From Neopusillimonas maritima (GTDB lineage Bacteria; Pseudomonadota; Gammaproteobacteria; Burkholderiales; Burkholderiaceae_B): DNA of 64,000 nucleotides. Both the position numbers and the translations under genes were made by a program. Below the pieces are notes generated by a model. That model was not told the DNA's origin. It ran no database searches and worked only from the letters and a program-made list of their open reading frames with translations. Location of the stretch: NCBI RefSeq assembly GCF_003576595.1, contig NZ_NQOU01000006.1, forward strand, positions 62,001-126,000. Direction: 5' to 3'. Positions 49,475 through 58,556 of the stretch are shown here, piece after piece. Every line of letters starts with the position of its first letter. The first letter of the stretch is position 1.

Positions 49475-50374
49475 ATGGCGATTATTGAACGTATCCATCT
49501 CGCAATCATTCGAGCGGTGAATAAGCATGGCTCTTTAACAGCAGCGGCTGATCACCTGCATCTCACTCAGTCGGCCTTAAGTCATGCCATACGTAAACTG
49601 GAAAACCAATTGGGCGTGGCGGTTTGGCACCGCGAAGGGCGCAGTCTGCGGCTGACGCAGTCGGGCGAATATTTGTTGGCGATGGCGAATCGACTGGTAC
49701 CGCAGTTCCTCGACGCAGAAGACCGGCTACGGGAATTTTCCCTGGGAGAACGAGGCCAGTTGCGCATTGGAATGGAATGCCACCCTTGTTATCAGTGGCT
49801 ATTAAAGGTGGTCTCGCCATATATGCAAGAATGGCCCGATGTGGATATTGATGTAAGGCAAAAATTTCAGTTTGGCGGTATTGGCGCGTTATTCAGCCAT
49901 GAAATTGATATGTTGGTGACACCGGACCCGTTTTATAAGAGCGGGCTCCATTTTGCGCCCGTCTTTGACTATGAACAGGTTCTTGTCGTAGGAAGGAATC
50001 ACCTGTTAAGCGGTTTGGATTATGTGGAACCGAGTCATTTGGCAAGCGAGACGCTGGTTACGTATCCGGTTTCCATCGAGCGCCTTGATATTTATTCGCA
50101 ATTTCTACTTCCAGCGGGGTTGGCCCCCCGACGGCATAAGGAAATTGAAACTACGGATATCATGTTGCAAATGGTGGCATGTGGGCGTGGCGTTGCCGCC
50201 TTGCCACGTTGGCTGGTAGACGAAAATGCCGCGCAGTTTGATGTTGTGTCGGTACGTTTGGGGAAGCAAGGAATTCATAAACAGATTCATCTGGGGGTTC
50301 GCGACTCCGATTTGAGCATTGGTTATTTGAAAGCATTTATGACGTTGGCGGAAAAATACACGTTAACGGCGTGA
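49475..50374 (+). CDS. metR: LysR-type regulator MetR
   Basis: 299-aa activator of methionine genes responding to homocysteine. The helix-turn-helix is LTAAADHLHLTQSALSHAIRKLE, and the characteristic MetR segment GMECHPCYQWLLKVVSPYM begins the effector domain. Divergence from metE and the adjoining MetR box make the assignment firm. There is no ribosome site before ATG 49475; the MetR box occupies that position. Confidence 0.93.
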   Translation: MAIIERIHLAIIRAVNKHGSLTAAADHLHLTQSALSHAIRKLENQLGVAVWHREGRSLRLTQSGEYLLAMANRLVPQFLDAEDRLREFSLGERGQLRIGMECHPCYQWLLKVVSPYMQEWPDVDIDVRQKFQFGGIGALFSHEIDMLVTPDPFYKSGLHFAPVFDYEQVLVVGRNHLLSGLDYVEPSHLASETLVTYPVSIERLDIYSQFLLPAGLAPRRHKEIETTDIMLQMVACGRGVAALPRWLVDENAAQFDVVSVRLGKQGIHKQIHLGVRDSDLSIGYLKAFMTLAEKYTLTA

Positions 50375-50384
50375 GTACTTTCAG

Positions 50385-50418
50385 CGAATGATTCGGGCGT
50401 AAAATGCCCGCACATTCG
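50385..50418 (+). terminator. hairpin between metR and the potassium transporter
   Basis: Nested stems CGAATG/CATTCG (50385-50390 with 50413-50418) and CGGGC/GCCCG (50394-50398 with 50406-50410) are followed by TTGTTACT. The T-run is weak. It may be a terminator for metR or a leader structure for the following gene, which starts at 50435. Confidence 0.45.
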
Positions 50419-50434
50419 TTGTTACTCAATTTCC

Positions 50435-51763
50435 ATGAGATTTCTACTTCATCCGGCCAGGGCCGTTGCGTTTGGTTTTCTGGTCGCGATTCTCGCCGGA
50501 ACGCTGTTGCTGATGTTGCCTGTGTCGCACGCAGCTGCGGAATCGGGGTCCTTGTTGGTTTCTTTTTTTACCGCCGTTTCGGCTGTGTGTGTTACCGGTT
50601 TGGTCATTGTGGATACCGGTACGTATTGGTCGATGTTTGGCCAAATGATCATTCTGTTTTTATGCCAGATTGGCGGCTTCGGCATGATGACGGCAGCCAC
50701 CTTGCTGGGTTTAATGGTGAATCGTTCGTTGCGCCTGCGTACCAAGCTGGTGACGCAAGTGGAAACGCATTCGCTGGGCCTGGGTGACATTGGCAGTGTG
50801 GCTAAACTTGTTTTTGTCGTGACCGTTGTGGTGGAAGTGATTACGGCAGTTTTCCTCACTACGCGTTTTTACTCCGCATACCCCATGTCCTTCGCAGATG
50901 CGGCTTGGAATGGTGTGTTTCATGCAATTTCCGCATTCAACAACGCGGGCTTTTCAATTTACCCCGATAGTTTGATGAGATTCGCCGTTGATCCATTGAT
51001 ATTGTTGCCCATTATGGTTGCAATCATGGTGGGCGGCATTGGTTTTCCGGTTTTACATGATTTACGGATGAAAATCCGCGATCCCAGGCATTGGTCTTTG
51101 CACACAAAGCTGACTTTGTTGGGTACAGGTGTTTTATTGCTGGTTGGTTTTTTGGGGTTATTGGCTTTTGAGTGGCATAACGAACAAACCCTGGGAGCGT
51201 TGTCCTTTGTCGATAAACTATGGTCAGCGGCGTTTATGTCGGTTTCGGCTCGCACAGCAGGGTTTAATGCGCTGGATATTGGTTTGCTTAATCATGAAAG
51301 CTGGGCGCTGCATTATTTATTAATGTTTATTGGCGGAGGCAGTGCCGGTACGGCTGGTGGCGTTAAAGTTGGCACGGTCGTTATTTTGGTACTGATTGTG
51401 ATTGCCGAAATTCGCGGGTTGAACGATAGTGAAGCGTTTGGTCGCCGGGTGGGGCCGCAGGCACAGCGGCAGGCGGTGACCGTTCTGGTTTTAGGCAGTG
51501 CCCTGGTTGTGACTGCAACAGTGATGATTCTGCGCATGACCGACCTGCCTACCGACCAGGTTATTTTCGAGGTGGTATCCGCCTTTGGCACGGTGGGGTT
51601 GTCTACCGGTATTACGGCCGATCTGCCTTCTGAAGCCCAAGTTATTTTGGCCGCTTTAATGTATTTTGGGCGTGTCGGTACGATTACACTGGCAACTTCC
51701 ATTGTCTTAAGCAAGCGCCGCATGCCCTATCGTTACGCTGAGGAGCATCCCATTGTTGGCTAG
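50435..51763 (+). CDS. ktrB: potassium uptake protein, TrkH/KtrB family
   Basis: 442-aa K+ channel-like subunit with four M1-P-M2 repeats. Selectivity-filter regions are TAVSAVCVTGLVIVDTG, ISAFNNAGFSIYPDS, SVSARTAGFNALD and SAFGTVGLSTGI. The length fits KtrB (about 440-450 aa) better than TrkH (about 480). The downstream single-RCK protein is its regulatory ring, overlapping by 11 bp. It provides Na+-stimulated K+ uptake in relatives. Confidence 0.9.
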   Translation: MRFLLHPARAVAFGFLVAILAGTLLLMLPVSHAAAESGSLLVSFFTAVSAVCVTGLVIVDTGTYWSMFGQMIILFLCQIGGFGMMTAATLLGLMVNRSLRLRTKLVTQVETHSLGLGDIGSVAKLVFVVTVVVEVITAVFLTTRFYSAYPMSFADAAWNGVFHAISAFNNAGFSIYPDSLMRFAVDPLILLPIMVAIMVGGIGFPVLHDLRMKIRDPRHWSLHTKLTLLGTGVLLLVGFLGLLAFEWHNEQTLGALSFVDKLWSAAFMSVSARTAGFNALDIGLLNHESWALHYLLMFIGGGSAGTAGGVKVGTVVILVLIVIAEIRGLNDSEAFGRRVGPQAQRQAVTVLVLGSALVVTATVMILRMTDLPTDQVIFEVVSAFGTVGLSTGITADLPSEAQVILAALMYFGRVGTITLATSIVLSKRRMPYRYAEEHPIVG

Positions 51764-52460
51764 TTTATTTACCGAACAGTTTTCGTTTTCCAAAGGCGAC
51801 AGCGCTGTTGTTATAGGCTTGGGTCGATTCGGCAGTTCGGTTGCCGATGCCTTGACCCGTTTGGGGCATGATGTAATGGGAATTGACCGTGACCCCGAGT
51901 TGGTTCAGGTGTGGGCCGATATGCTGACACACGCGGTGCAAGCCGACTCAACGAATGTGAACACCATGCGCCAGCTTGGCGTTGCCGATTTTTCGCACGC
52001 CATTATTGGCATTGGTTCAGATTTATCCGCCAGCCTGATGACCTTGATGGCGTTGACCGAGTTGGGCATCAAAGATATCTGGATCAAGGCTTTGACGCCT
52101 GAGCATGGCAAGATTGCCCGTAGAATCGGCGCGCATCACGTTGTATCGCCCGAAGCTGACATGGGTGAACGGGTTGCGCATTTGATCACGGCCCGGATGA
52201 TGGATTTTATTGAATTTGACGATGGTTTTGCCATTGCCAAAATCCGGGCGCCGGAATCAACGCATAATCAAGTGTTGTTCGATTCGCGGGTGCGCGAGAA
52301 ATTCGGTGTAACGGTTGTTGGCGTTAAACGGGCCCAAACGGATTTCCAGCATGCGGTTCCTGAAACGCGAATATTGCCTGATGACTTGCTCATTGTGTCG
52401 GGGCCAACCCGTAAGATCCAGCAATTCGCAAACGATACTGAACGCAAGAAAGACAAATAA
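51753..52460 (+). CDS. ktrA: potassium uptake regulatory protein, TrkA/KtrA family
   Basis: 235-aa cytoplasmic RCK protein. The Rossmann fold binds nucleotide (AVVIGLGRFGSSVADALTRLGHDVMGIDRD) and is followed by a single RCK_C domain (APESTHNQVLFDSRVREKFGVTVVGVKR, DDLLIVSGPTRKI). One RCK unit rather than two indicates KtrA. Translation begins at one of two TTG codons (51753 or 51756) inside the ktrB 3' end, after GAGGAG. Confidence 0.88.
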   Translation: MLASLFTEQFSFSKGDSAVVIGLGRFGSSVADALTRLGHDVMGIDRDPELVQVWADMLTHAVQADSTNVNTMRQLGVADFSHAIIGIGSDLSASLMTLMALTELGIKDIWIKALTPEHGKIARRIGAHHVVSPEADMGERVAHLITARMMDFIEFDDGFAIAKIRAPESTHNQVLFDSRVREKFGVTVVGVKRAQTDFQHAVPETRILPDDLLIVSGPTRKIQQFANDTERKKDK

Positions 52461-52557
52461 CAGCGTGTTATTTTGTAACAGTGCTGGCGTTATGTGCGAA
52501 ATAGGTCCAAAGTGCGTATGGGGATAATTTTTTCCCTTTTATCTTAGGACTATTAAA

Positions 52558-52767
52558 TTGAAAACAGAAATTGGTATTGTGAAATGGTTTAACAACGAAA
52601 AAGGTTTCGGCTTCATCATGCCGGAATCCGGTGGTAAAGACCTTTTCGCACATTACAGCGAAATTCAGGGCACAGGCCACAAATCTCTCGAAGAGAACCA
52701 GCGTGTGTCGTTTGTAGCAGTTGAAGGCCAGAAAGGCCCTCAGGCTTCAAATATTCAAATCCTTTAA
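52558..52767 (+). CDS. cold-shock protein, CspA family
   Basis: 69-aa nucleic-acid chaperone with [15 protein letters not shown] (RNP1) and DLFAHYSEI (RNP2). The start is TTG 52558 (KTEIGIVKW), with AGGAC 7 bp upstream. The 97-bp leader contains an imperfect CAGCGTGTTA/TAACAGTGCTG hairpin near 52462-52487; it is shorter than the cold-inducible cspA leader of E. coli. A strong terminator follows. Confidence 0.93.
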   Translation: MKTEIGIVKWFNNEKGFGFIMPESGGKDLFAHYSEIQGTGHKSLEENQRVSFVAVEGQKGPQASNIQIL

Positions 52768-52806
52768 TCGCCCCACCCGTTTGTAAAAACGGGTCGCTCG
52801 CGATAA

Positions 52807-52840
52807 AAAACGCCTCCTGAAACAGGAGGCGTTTTGTTTT
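52807..52840 (+). terminator. rho-independent terminator after the cold-shock gene
   Basis: CGCCTCCTG (52811-52819) pairs perfectly with CAGGAGGCG (52823-52831) around AAA, with AAAA before and TTTTGTTTTG after it. Confidence 0.92.
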
Positions 52841-52911
52841 GGGAATAGGGTTATGTGTATGACCTTTTATTTACCTTATGTGTGTTTCAAGTAAAGGCGG
52901 CTTAGCTGTTG

Positions 52912-52944
52912 CCTAAATAACATATTAGGTTGTTATAATAACAA
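52912..52944 (+). promoter_or_regulatory. operator/promoter of the RES toxin-antitoxin operon
   Basis: A perfect palindrome TTGTTATAATAACAA (52930-52944, 7+1+7) contains the -10 hexamer TATAAT (52934-52939). Directly upstream is another inverted repeat, CCTAA-N8-TTAGG (52912-52929). TTGCCT (52909-52914) may be the -35, at a long 19-bp spacing. An antitoxin bound here would block transcription, as in other autoregulated pairs (inference). Confidence 0.55.
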
Positions 52945-52973
52945 TTATACGGGTTAAATAATAAAGGTTTTGT

Positions 52974-53360
52974 ATGCAAACAGATCACAGTACGCACGGG
53001 GTCGACCGCAGCAAAATTAGCGTCATGCTCATGAAGCTATTTGACCACTGGGGTTTAAACAGTACGCAAATGCTGGGTTTGTTGGGTTATTCGCCCACCA
53101 ATCGCGGTTTGCTGTCTGATTACCGCTCAGGCAAGCCATTGGCGAACGATCGCGACAAGCTCGAACGGGCAGGTATTCTGCTGGGTATTCATAAGTCGTT
53201 GCGTTTATTATTCCCGCATAACCGTCAGTTGGCTTATACCTGGATGACGCAGGCCAACCGGGCTTTTGGTGGTTTATCACCTGTTACCGTTGCCGAAAAA
53301 TACGGCATTATGGGCTTGCATCAGGTACGTTCTTATCTCGACGTTCAGCGGGGCCGTTAA
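52974..53360 (+). CDS. antitoxin of the Xre/MbcA/ParS family (DUF2384)
   Basis: 128-aa protein with an N-terminal helix-turn-helix-like region (ISVMLMKLFDHWGLNSTQMLGLLGYS) and a C-terminal DUF2384-like region (LFPHNRQLAYTWMTQANRAFGGLSPVTVAEKYG). Such proteins neutralise RES-domain toxins and repress their own operon. AAAGG precedes ATG 52974. Its TAA shares the base at 53360 with the toxin ATG, so translation is coupled. Confidence 0.86.
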   Translation: MQTDHSTHGVDRSKISVMLMKLFDHWGLNSTQMLGLLGYSPTNRGLLSDYRSGKPLANDRDKLERAGILLGIHKSLRLLFPHNRQLAYTWMTQANRAFGGLSPVTVAEKYGIMGLHQVRSYLDVQRGR

Positions 53361-54058
53361 TGGCTTTCGCCGACTTGGAAGGTCTGACACTCAAAAATGT
53401 TGAGCAGGATTTATTTAGAAATATTGTCTCGTTGCGCCAAGGGCAGGATCTGTTTGACGATTTAAGTGATCATCCGGAGGATTGGCGTTCGGCGATTAAC
53501 CTGGAGCTTGCGTTCAAGCCACCTTTTTATGAGTCGGAGCAGCCTGTTATTGATCGTCCGTTCGAAGACGCCGCCCATTTTTCCGCCATTCAGTTTCCCT
53601 TTGATCATATCGGCCAAAGTCGTTTTAGTGCAGGTAAATTTGGTGTTTGGTACGGTAGTGAATTGCTGGAAACGACCGTATATGAAACCGTTTATCACTG
53701 GCAGAATGGGTTGTTGGCTGATGCGGGCTTTCAAAACATTGACAACGTCAAGATAGAGCGCCGGGTTTATTGGGTGCATTGTGAAGCTGCGCTTGTGAAT
53801 TTGCTGCCTATGGCGAAGGCATGGCCTCAATTAACAGCAAATGACTATGGCGATTGCCAGTTTTTGGGTAACAAACTGCATCGCCAGCGCCACCCAGGGG
53901 TGTGGACATCATCGGCACGGCATGTTGGAACGAATGTGGCGGTTTTTACACCCAAGGTGTTAAGCGATCCGCGCGATTATTGTTATTTAACTTATCATCG
54001 GTTGAATGGGCGCGTGAATGTGTACCGCGATCCGGATACGGTGTGGTTTTCGATTTAG
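53360..54058 (+). CDS. RES-domain toxin
   Basis: 232-aa protein with the RES fold. The conserved Arg is in SRFSAGKFGVWYGSELLETTVYETVYH (with the Glu pair) and the conserved Ser in WTSSARHVGTNVAVF. RES toxins of characterised pairs degrade NAD+ (phosphorylase or glycohydrolase activity) and halt growth. The gene directly follows its cognate antitoxin with a 1-base overlap. Both genes are complete, so the module looks functional. It converges with the polyamine-type transporter 18 bp away. Confidence 0.88.
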   Translation: MAFADLEGLTLKNVEQDLFRNIVSLRQGQDLFDDLSDHPEDWRSAINLELAFKPPFYESEQPVIDRPFEDAAHFSAIQFPFDHIGQSRFSAGKFGVWYGSELLETTVYETVYHWQNGLLADAGFQNIDNVKIERRVYWVHCEAALVNLLPMAKAWPQLTANDYGDCQFLGNKLHRQRHPGVWTSSARHVGTNVAVFTPKVLSDPRDYCYLTYHRLNGRVNVYRDPDTVWFSI

Positions 54059-54076
54059 GCTTTCGCGTTCAAATCA

Positions 54077-54907
54077 TCATTTCGGCATGCGTCGCCGCAA
54101 CACTTCAAGAGTGGCCAGTAGCGTAACGGAAAATACAATCAGAAGGGTGGCTACAGCCAGAATAGTGGGGTTAATTTGTTCGCGCAAGCCGGAAAACATT
54201 TGGCGTGGAATGGTGATTTGGTCGGGCCCGGCAAGGAACAGCACCACAATGACTTCGTCGAATGAAATGCCAAAGGCGAACAGGGCGCCGGAAATAACGC
54301 CCGGGCGAATCAGGGGGACGATAACGGTGCAAAATACCTTGAATGGCGACGCACCCATGCTTAAGCCGGCCCGGTAAAGCGATTGATCGAACTGGCTAAG
54401 GGTGGCGGTAACGGTAATAATAACGAAAGGTACGCCCAGGGCGGCGTGGGCAATAACAATACCCCAGAAGCTGGCCACCAGGTTAAAGCGGGTGTAGAAA
54501 AAAAACATGCCCGCGGCCACAATAATGAGCGGCACGATCATGGGCGAAAGCAACAGTGCCGTAATAGCGCGGCGCCACGGCATGGTGGAACTGGCCAAAC
54601 CTACCGCAGCCAGGGTGCCCAAGGTGGTGGCGATAAAGGTGGCGCATAGGCCAATTAAGAAGCTGTTGCGTATGGCCAGTTTCCATTTCGCGCTGTCGGC
54701 AATGGTGCGATACCACTCCAGCGAATAGGCGGCAGGGTCAAGCCGCAGCATACCCTCGGTGAAAGTAAAAAAGGGTTCTGCGTTGAATGACAGTGGAATG
54801 ACAATCGCAATGGGCAGCAACAGGAAAAACAAAACCAACCCGGCGCCCAGGCGTAAAAGCCAGACGCTTAAACGATGCTGCCAGGAATAATAGGTGGCTT
54901 CTGTCAT
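54077..54907 (-). CDS. polyamine-type ABC transporter permease (PotC-like)
   Basis: 276-aa permease with about six membrane segments and the EAA loop (AGLSMGASPFKVFCTVIVPLIRPGVISG). It is the second permease of the four-gene ABC cluster read on the minus strand, lying 4 bp after the first permease. PotC-like genes usually encode the shorter permease of spermidine/putrescine systems; the substrate is not proved here. Confidence 0.87.
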   Translation of the reverse strand: MTEATYYSWQHRLSVWLLRLGAGLVLFFLLLPIAIVIPLSFNAEPFFTFTEGMLRLDPAAYSLEWYRTIADSAKWKLAIRNSFLIGLCATFIATTLGTLAAVGLASSTMPWRRAITALLLSPMIVPLIIVAAGMFFFYTRFNLVASFWGIVIAHAALGVPFVIITVTATLSQFDQSLYRAGLSMGASPFKVFCTVIVPLIRPGVISGALFAFGISFDEVIVVLFLAGPDQITIPRQMFSGLREQINPTILAVATLLIVFSVTLLATLEVLRRRMPK

Positions 54908-54911
54908 TTGG

Positions 54912-56156
54912 CTAGCTCAGTTTCAGGTTACTGGCGCCCACCAGGCGGTCGTAAAGCCAGTACAGAATCACGATAACCGCTAATAGCAGCGAACCCAGTG
55001 CCGAAGCCAGCCCCCAATTATTTGATTGCTGCATGTGGTACGCAATGATGTTGGAAATCATTTGCCCTTCGGTGCCGCCTACCAATGCCGGAATAATGTA
55101 GTAGCCCACGGCAGTAATGAAAACCAGCAATGAGCCGGCACTGAGCCCCGGCACGGTTTGGGGTAGATATACGCGCACGAAAGCGGAAAACGGGGGGCTG
55201 CCTAAAGACAGCGCGGCCTTTACATGGCTGGGGTCGATACCTTTCATGACGCTGTACAGCGGCAGAATCATGAACGGCAGCAAAATATGTGTCATGGCCA
55301 AAATAGTGGCCAAGGGAGTGTAGAGGAGCTCGAGTGGTTGGTGAATAATGCCCACGCTTTGCAGTACAGAGTTGATGACACCATTGGTTTGCAGCAGGGC
55401 GATCCATGCGGTTGTGCGCACCAGAAAGGATGTCCAGAACGGCAATAACACCATTACCAGTAAAACACCGGCAATCCGGGCAGGGGCGTGGGCCAAACAG
55501 TAGGCCACCGGGTAGCCCAGCGCAATGCACAGCAGCGTAATAATCAGCGACATACTGAGCGTTTTACTGTAGAGGTCAATGTAAATGTTGGACGATTGAC
55601 GCTTTTGAATATTGCCTTGCGCGTCGCGCTCAAGATCAAGCGCGGTCAGGTAGTTGTCTATCCGGTACTTGGCCCCAAGCCGGTCAATGGCTTGCCATAG
55701 CTTGGTCTCACTCCAGCGTGGGTCGGTATCAAGTAAGGCCAGGTGCCCGGTTTGCGCCAGTTGGTTGGGGTCGACGTTGCGTAATTTGCGTGCCGTGGCG
55801 TTAATTAAGCTGGTGGCGCCGGGATACGACCGGTTAACGGCGGAAGCCAGGCGTCCCGATTCACGTTGTTTTGCCAATTGCTGTAATTCAATACTGAACG
55901 TGCGTAGCGTTTCAGGTTTTGGCGTCCCCGTGCGGTCCCAACTGGATAGTGCATTAATAGTGTCGGGTATCAGCTCAACCAATGTGGGGTTGTAGATGCT
56001 TCGGTGAAGCATGCTGGAAATCGGCGCGACAAAGGCGAAAAAAAGAAACAGCAAAATAGGTACCACCAGCAGCAAACTATTGCGCCGTCGTCGTTGCTGT
56101 TCCTTTCTTTCGGTATGTATTTCGGCGGCCGAAAGGCCGCCTGGGTTTTGATGCAT
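54912..56156 (-). CDS. polyamine-type ABC transporter permease (PotB-like)
   Basis: 414-aa permease, longer than E. coli PotB (about 275-285 aa). A large periplasmic insert of about 140 residues (around 55-195, rich in charged residues and containing GTPKPETLRTFSIEL) separates TM1 from the remaining segments. The EAA loop is AALSLGSPPFSAFVRVYLPQTVPG. Extended PotB-like permeases of this kind are known in betaproteobacteria. The gene is 3 bp from the binding protein and 4 bp from PotC. Confidence 0.86.
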   Translation of the reverse strand: MHQNPGGLSAAEIHTERKEQQRRRRNSLLLVVPILLFLFFAFVAPISSMLHRSIYNPTLVELIPDTINALSSWDRTGTPKPETLRTFSIELQQLAKQRESGRLASAVNRSYPGATSLINATARKLRNVDPNQLAQTGHLALLDTDPRWSETKLWQAIDRLGAKYRIDNYLTALDLERDAQGNIQKRQSSNIYIDLYSKTLSMSLIITLLCIALGYPVAYCLAHAPARIAGVLLVMVLLPFWTSFLVRTTAWIALLQTNGVINSVLQSVGIIHQPLELLYTPLATILAMTHILLPFMILPLYSVMKGIDPSHVKAALSLGSPPFSAFVRVYLPQTVPGLSAGSLLVFITAVGYYIIPALVGGTEGQMISNIIAYHMQQSNNWGLASALGSLLLAVIVILYWLYDRLVGASNLKLS

Positions 56157-56159
56157 GAC

Positions 56160-57230
56160 TTATTTCAGCAACCACTCGTTGAATTTTTCGGTTAGTGATT
56201 CGCCGTAGTCGGCCCAGAATACGTTATTCGCCTTCATGCCTTTATCCAGATGACTGCTGGGCAAATGCGGTAATACATCCGGGTCGACCAGTGCCTGAGA
56301 GGATTTACGCGCAGGGCCGTATGCCACGTCCTGGAAACCCACCAGTGGTTTAGTGCGTGTGGTGAACGCAATGAACTCAAGCGCCTGCTCTTTGTTGGGC
56401 GACCCCTTTAAAATCGACCAGACATCCATATCAAACAAGGTGTTGTCCCACACAATGGTGAAAGGCCGATTCTCATCGGCAATAGCGTTGTAGATACGGC
56501 CGTTAGCCGATTGCACCATCACGGCGCCGCCGTCGTTCAGCAATTGTGGAGCCTGCGACCAACTATCGTACCAAACCACATGGTCTTTAATCGTATCCAG
56601 TTTGGCAAAGGCGCGGGCCTGGCCTTCAGGTGTGGCCAATAAGTCGTAGACCTTTTCCGGAGCGACACCGTCGGCCAACAACGCCCATTCCATGTTCACT
56701 TGCGGGCGCTTACGCAGAGCGCGTTTGCCGGGAATTTTTTCTACGTTGAAAAAATCTTCCAGGGTGGTGGGCTTCACGTTGCCGACGGTTTCGTTGTTGT
56801 AGGCGAAGATGTTGCCCCACAACATGACGCCGATGCCGCATTCATTTTCCAGCGTAACCGGGAAGAAATCTTCTTTGGCCGGTGTACCGTCGTCACCCGG
56901 CAAGAGGATGTCGCGCGGGATGACCTCCAGCAGGCCTTCTGCGCAGGCACGCTCCAGATCGATCGACTCAATGTCGACTACATCCCATTGAATGTTGCCC
57001 GATTGCACTTGCGCTGTCATTTCCGCCACGCCGCCGGCGTAGCTTTCCATGACGACTTTCTTGCCGGTTTCGGCGGCGTAAGGGTCAACCTGATGTTTCT
57101 TTTGCGTTGCCCCATAGGCGCCGCCGAATGAGACGACGGTAAGGGGTCGCTCTTGCGCGCGCGCCTGGCCGGCGATAACAAGGCCGGCCAATACCGTTGT
57201 GCCCAACAGTGTTTTCAGCGTTCTGTTCAT
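56160..57230 (-). CDS. polyamine-type ABC transporter substrate-binding protein (PotD/PotF-like)
   Basis: 356-aa periplasmic binding protein with a signal peptide ending in AGQARA. The mature part begins RPLTVVSFGGAYGATQKKHQVDPYAAETGKKV and has family motifs WDVVDIESIDLERACAEGLLEVI and FAYNNETVG. It belongs to the putrescine/spermidine (type II) cluster of binding proteins, but relatives also bind other amines. It follows the ATPase gene directly (2-bp gap). Confidence 0.88.
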   Translation of the reverse strand: MNRTLKTLLGTTVLAGLVIAGQARAQERPLTVVSFGGAYGATQKKHQVDPYAAETGKKVVMESYAGGVAEMTAQVQSGNIQWDVVDIESIDLERACAEGLLEVIPRDILLPGDDGTPAKEDFFPVTLENECGIGVMLWGNIFAYNNETVGNVKPTTLEDFFNVEKIPGKRALRKRPQVNMEWALLADGVAPEKVYDLLATPEGQARAFAKLDTIKDHVVWYDSWSQAPQLLNDGGAVMVQSANGRIYNAIADENRPFTIVWDNTLFDMDVWSILKGSPNKEQALEFIAFTTRTKPLVGFQDVAYGPARKSSQALVDPDVLPHLPSSHLDKGMKANNVFWADYGESLTEKFNEWLLK

Positions 57231-57232
57231 GT

Positions 57233-58402
57233 TTAATCTCCTTGAAGAGAGGATGAGTCAGGTTGGAATGCAAAACAATCAGCTTGTTGCCAGCACAGTT
57301 CTGTGGTTTGCCCCTCGCGAAAAGACGGAGCATTAAGGCCGTTCAGCGTTTTTGTGGTGATCGTGGTGTCGGTACCCAGGGAGCCGACGGCACCTTCGGG
57401 TAAAGAGAAAAAGTCACGCATGAAGTCGCCGACGTAGTGACGCGTGACGAAGGTGACGGCGAGCCGATTTTCCGTTGTGAGGTTGGGCGTTTCCTGGTCT
57501 TCGAGTTGCGCTGTTCGCAGCTTTTCCGGACGAACAGAAATAATGCAGGTCGAATCTTTGTCAGAGCAGTTGCCGTTCACTGCAGAAATAACGGTACCGT
57601 TTGCCAGTTTTGCTTGCACGATACCGTTAGGTTGAATGCTTTGAATGGCGGCCGGGATGAGATTGTTTTCACCAATAAAACTGGCCACAAAAGCATTGGC
57701 GGGGCGTTCATAGAGCGCACTGGGTTCGGCAAATTGTTGCACCTTACCGCGGTTGAAGACCGCAATCCGGTTAGACATGGTAAGCGCTTCAACTTGATCG
57801 TGGGTGACGTAAATTACCGTGAACCCCAACTTTTGATGAAGGCGGGTAATTTCGAACTGCATTTGTTCACGCAGCTTCTTATCAAGCGCGCCGAGGGGTT
57901 CGTCCATCAGGACCAAGGCGGGTTCGAATATTAATGCGCGGGCAAGCGCAACCCGCTGGCGCTGGCCGCCGGATAACTGACCAGGATGGCGGTTACCGAA
58001 ATCTTCCATTTCAATGAGCTTAAGATACTCAGTCACTTTCTGCTTGATTTGGGCGCGGGGCAGTTTGCGCACTTTTAGCGGATAAGCCAGATTCTCGGCG
58101 ACCGTCATGTGGGGAAACAGGGCGTAATTCTGAAACACCATACCAATATTCCGCTTGTAGGGTGGGGTGGCGGTAATTGGTATGCCGTTAATACTGATAC
58201 TGCCGTTGGTGACATTCTCGAAGCCCGCCAGCATCATTAATACCGTGGTTTTACCAGAGCCTGATGGGCCAAGAAGGGTGACGAACTCGCCTTCTTTTAC
58301 TTCCAGATTGAAATCTTTTACGACCAGCGTTTTTTGATCGTAGGTTTTCTTAACGTTGCGAAAAGTTAGAAAAGGGTCGGTTGCCGCTTGTGGTTGTTGC
58401 AT
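57233..58402 (-). CDS. polyamine-type ABC transporter ATP-binding protein (PotA-like)
   Basis: 389-aa ATPase, first gene of the cluster. Walker A is GPSGSGKTT, the signature LSGGQRQR, Walker B LVLMDEPLGALD and the H-loop VTHDQ. A C-terminal TOBE domain follows at about 290-365. The gene faces the sensor kinase across a 154-bp divergent region. Confidence 0.9.
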   Translation of the reverse strand: MQQPQAATDPFLTFRNVKKTYDQKTLVVKDFNLEVKEGEFVTLLGPSGSGKTTVLMMLAGFENVTNGSISINGIPITATPPYKRNIGMVFQNYALFPHMTVAENLAYPLKVRKLPRAQIKQKVTEYLKLIEMEDFGNRHPGQLSGGQRQRVALARALIFEPALVLMDEPLGALDKKLREQMQFEITRLHQKLGFTVIYVTHDQVEALTMSNRIAVFNRGKVQQFAEPSALYERPANAFVASFIGENNLIPAAIQSIQPNGIVQAKLANGTVISAVNGNCSDKDSTCIISVRPEKLRTAQLEDQETPNLTTENRLAVTFVTRHYVGDFMRDFFSLPEGAVGSLGTDTTITTKTLNGLNAPSFREGQTTELCWQQADCFAFQPDSSSLQGD

Positions 58403-58556
58403 TGGAACGTTGAATTATGCGCGGAGATGCCGCGCTTTGGTGCACGGTCTTCAGGTTGATTTGTTGCTGTGCAGGATAGCACTACCGCCCTAGGTTGGGC
58501 ACAAGGGTTTCCCCTGTATTTCGTGTACGAGTGACGGGTACGCGGTATAGTGCGCC

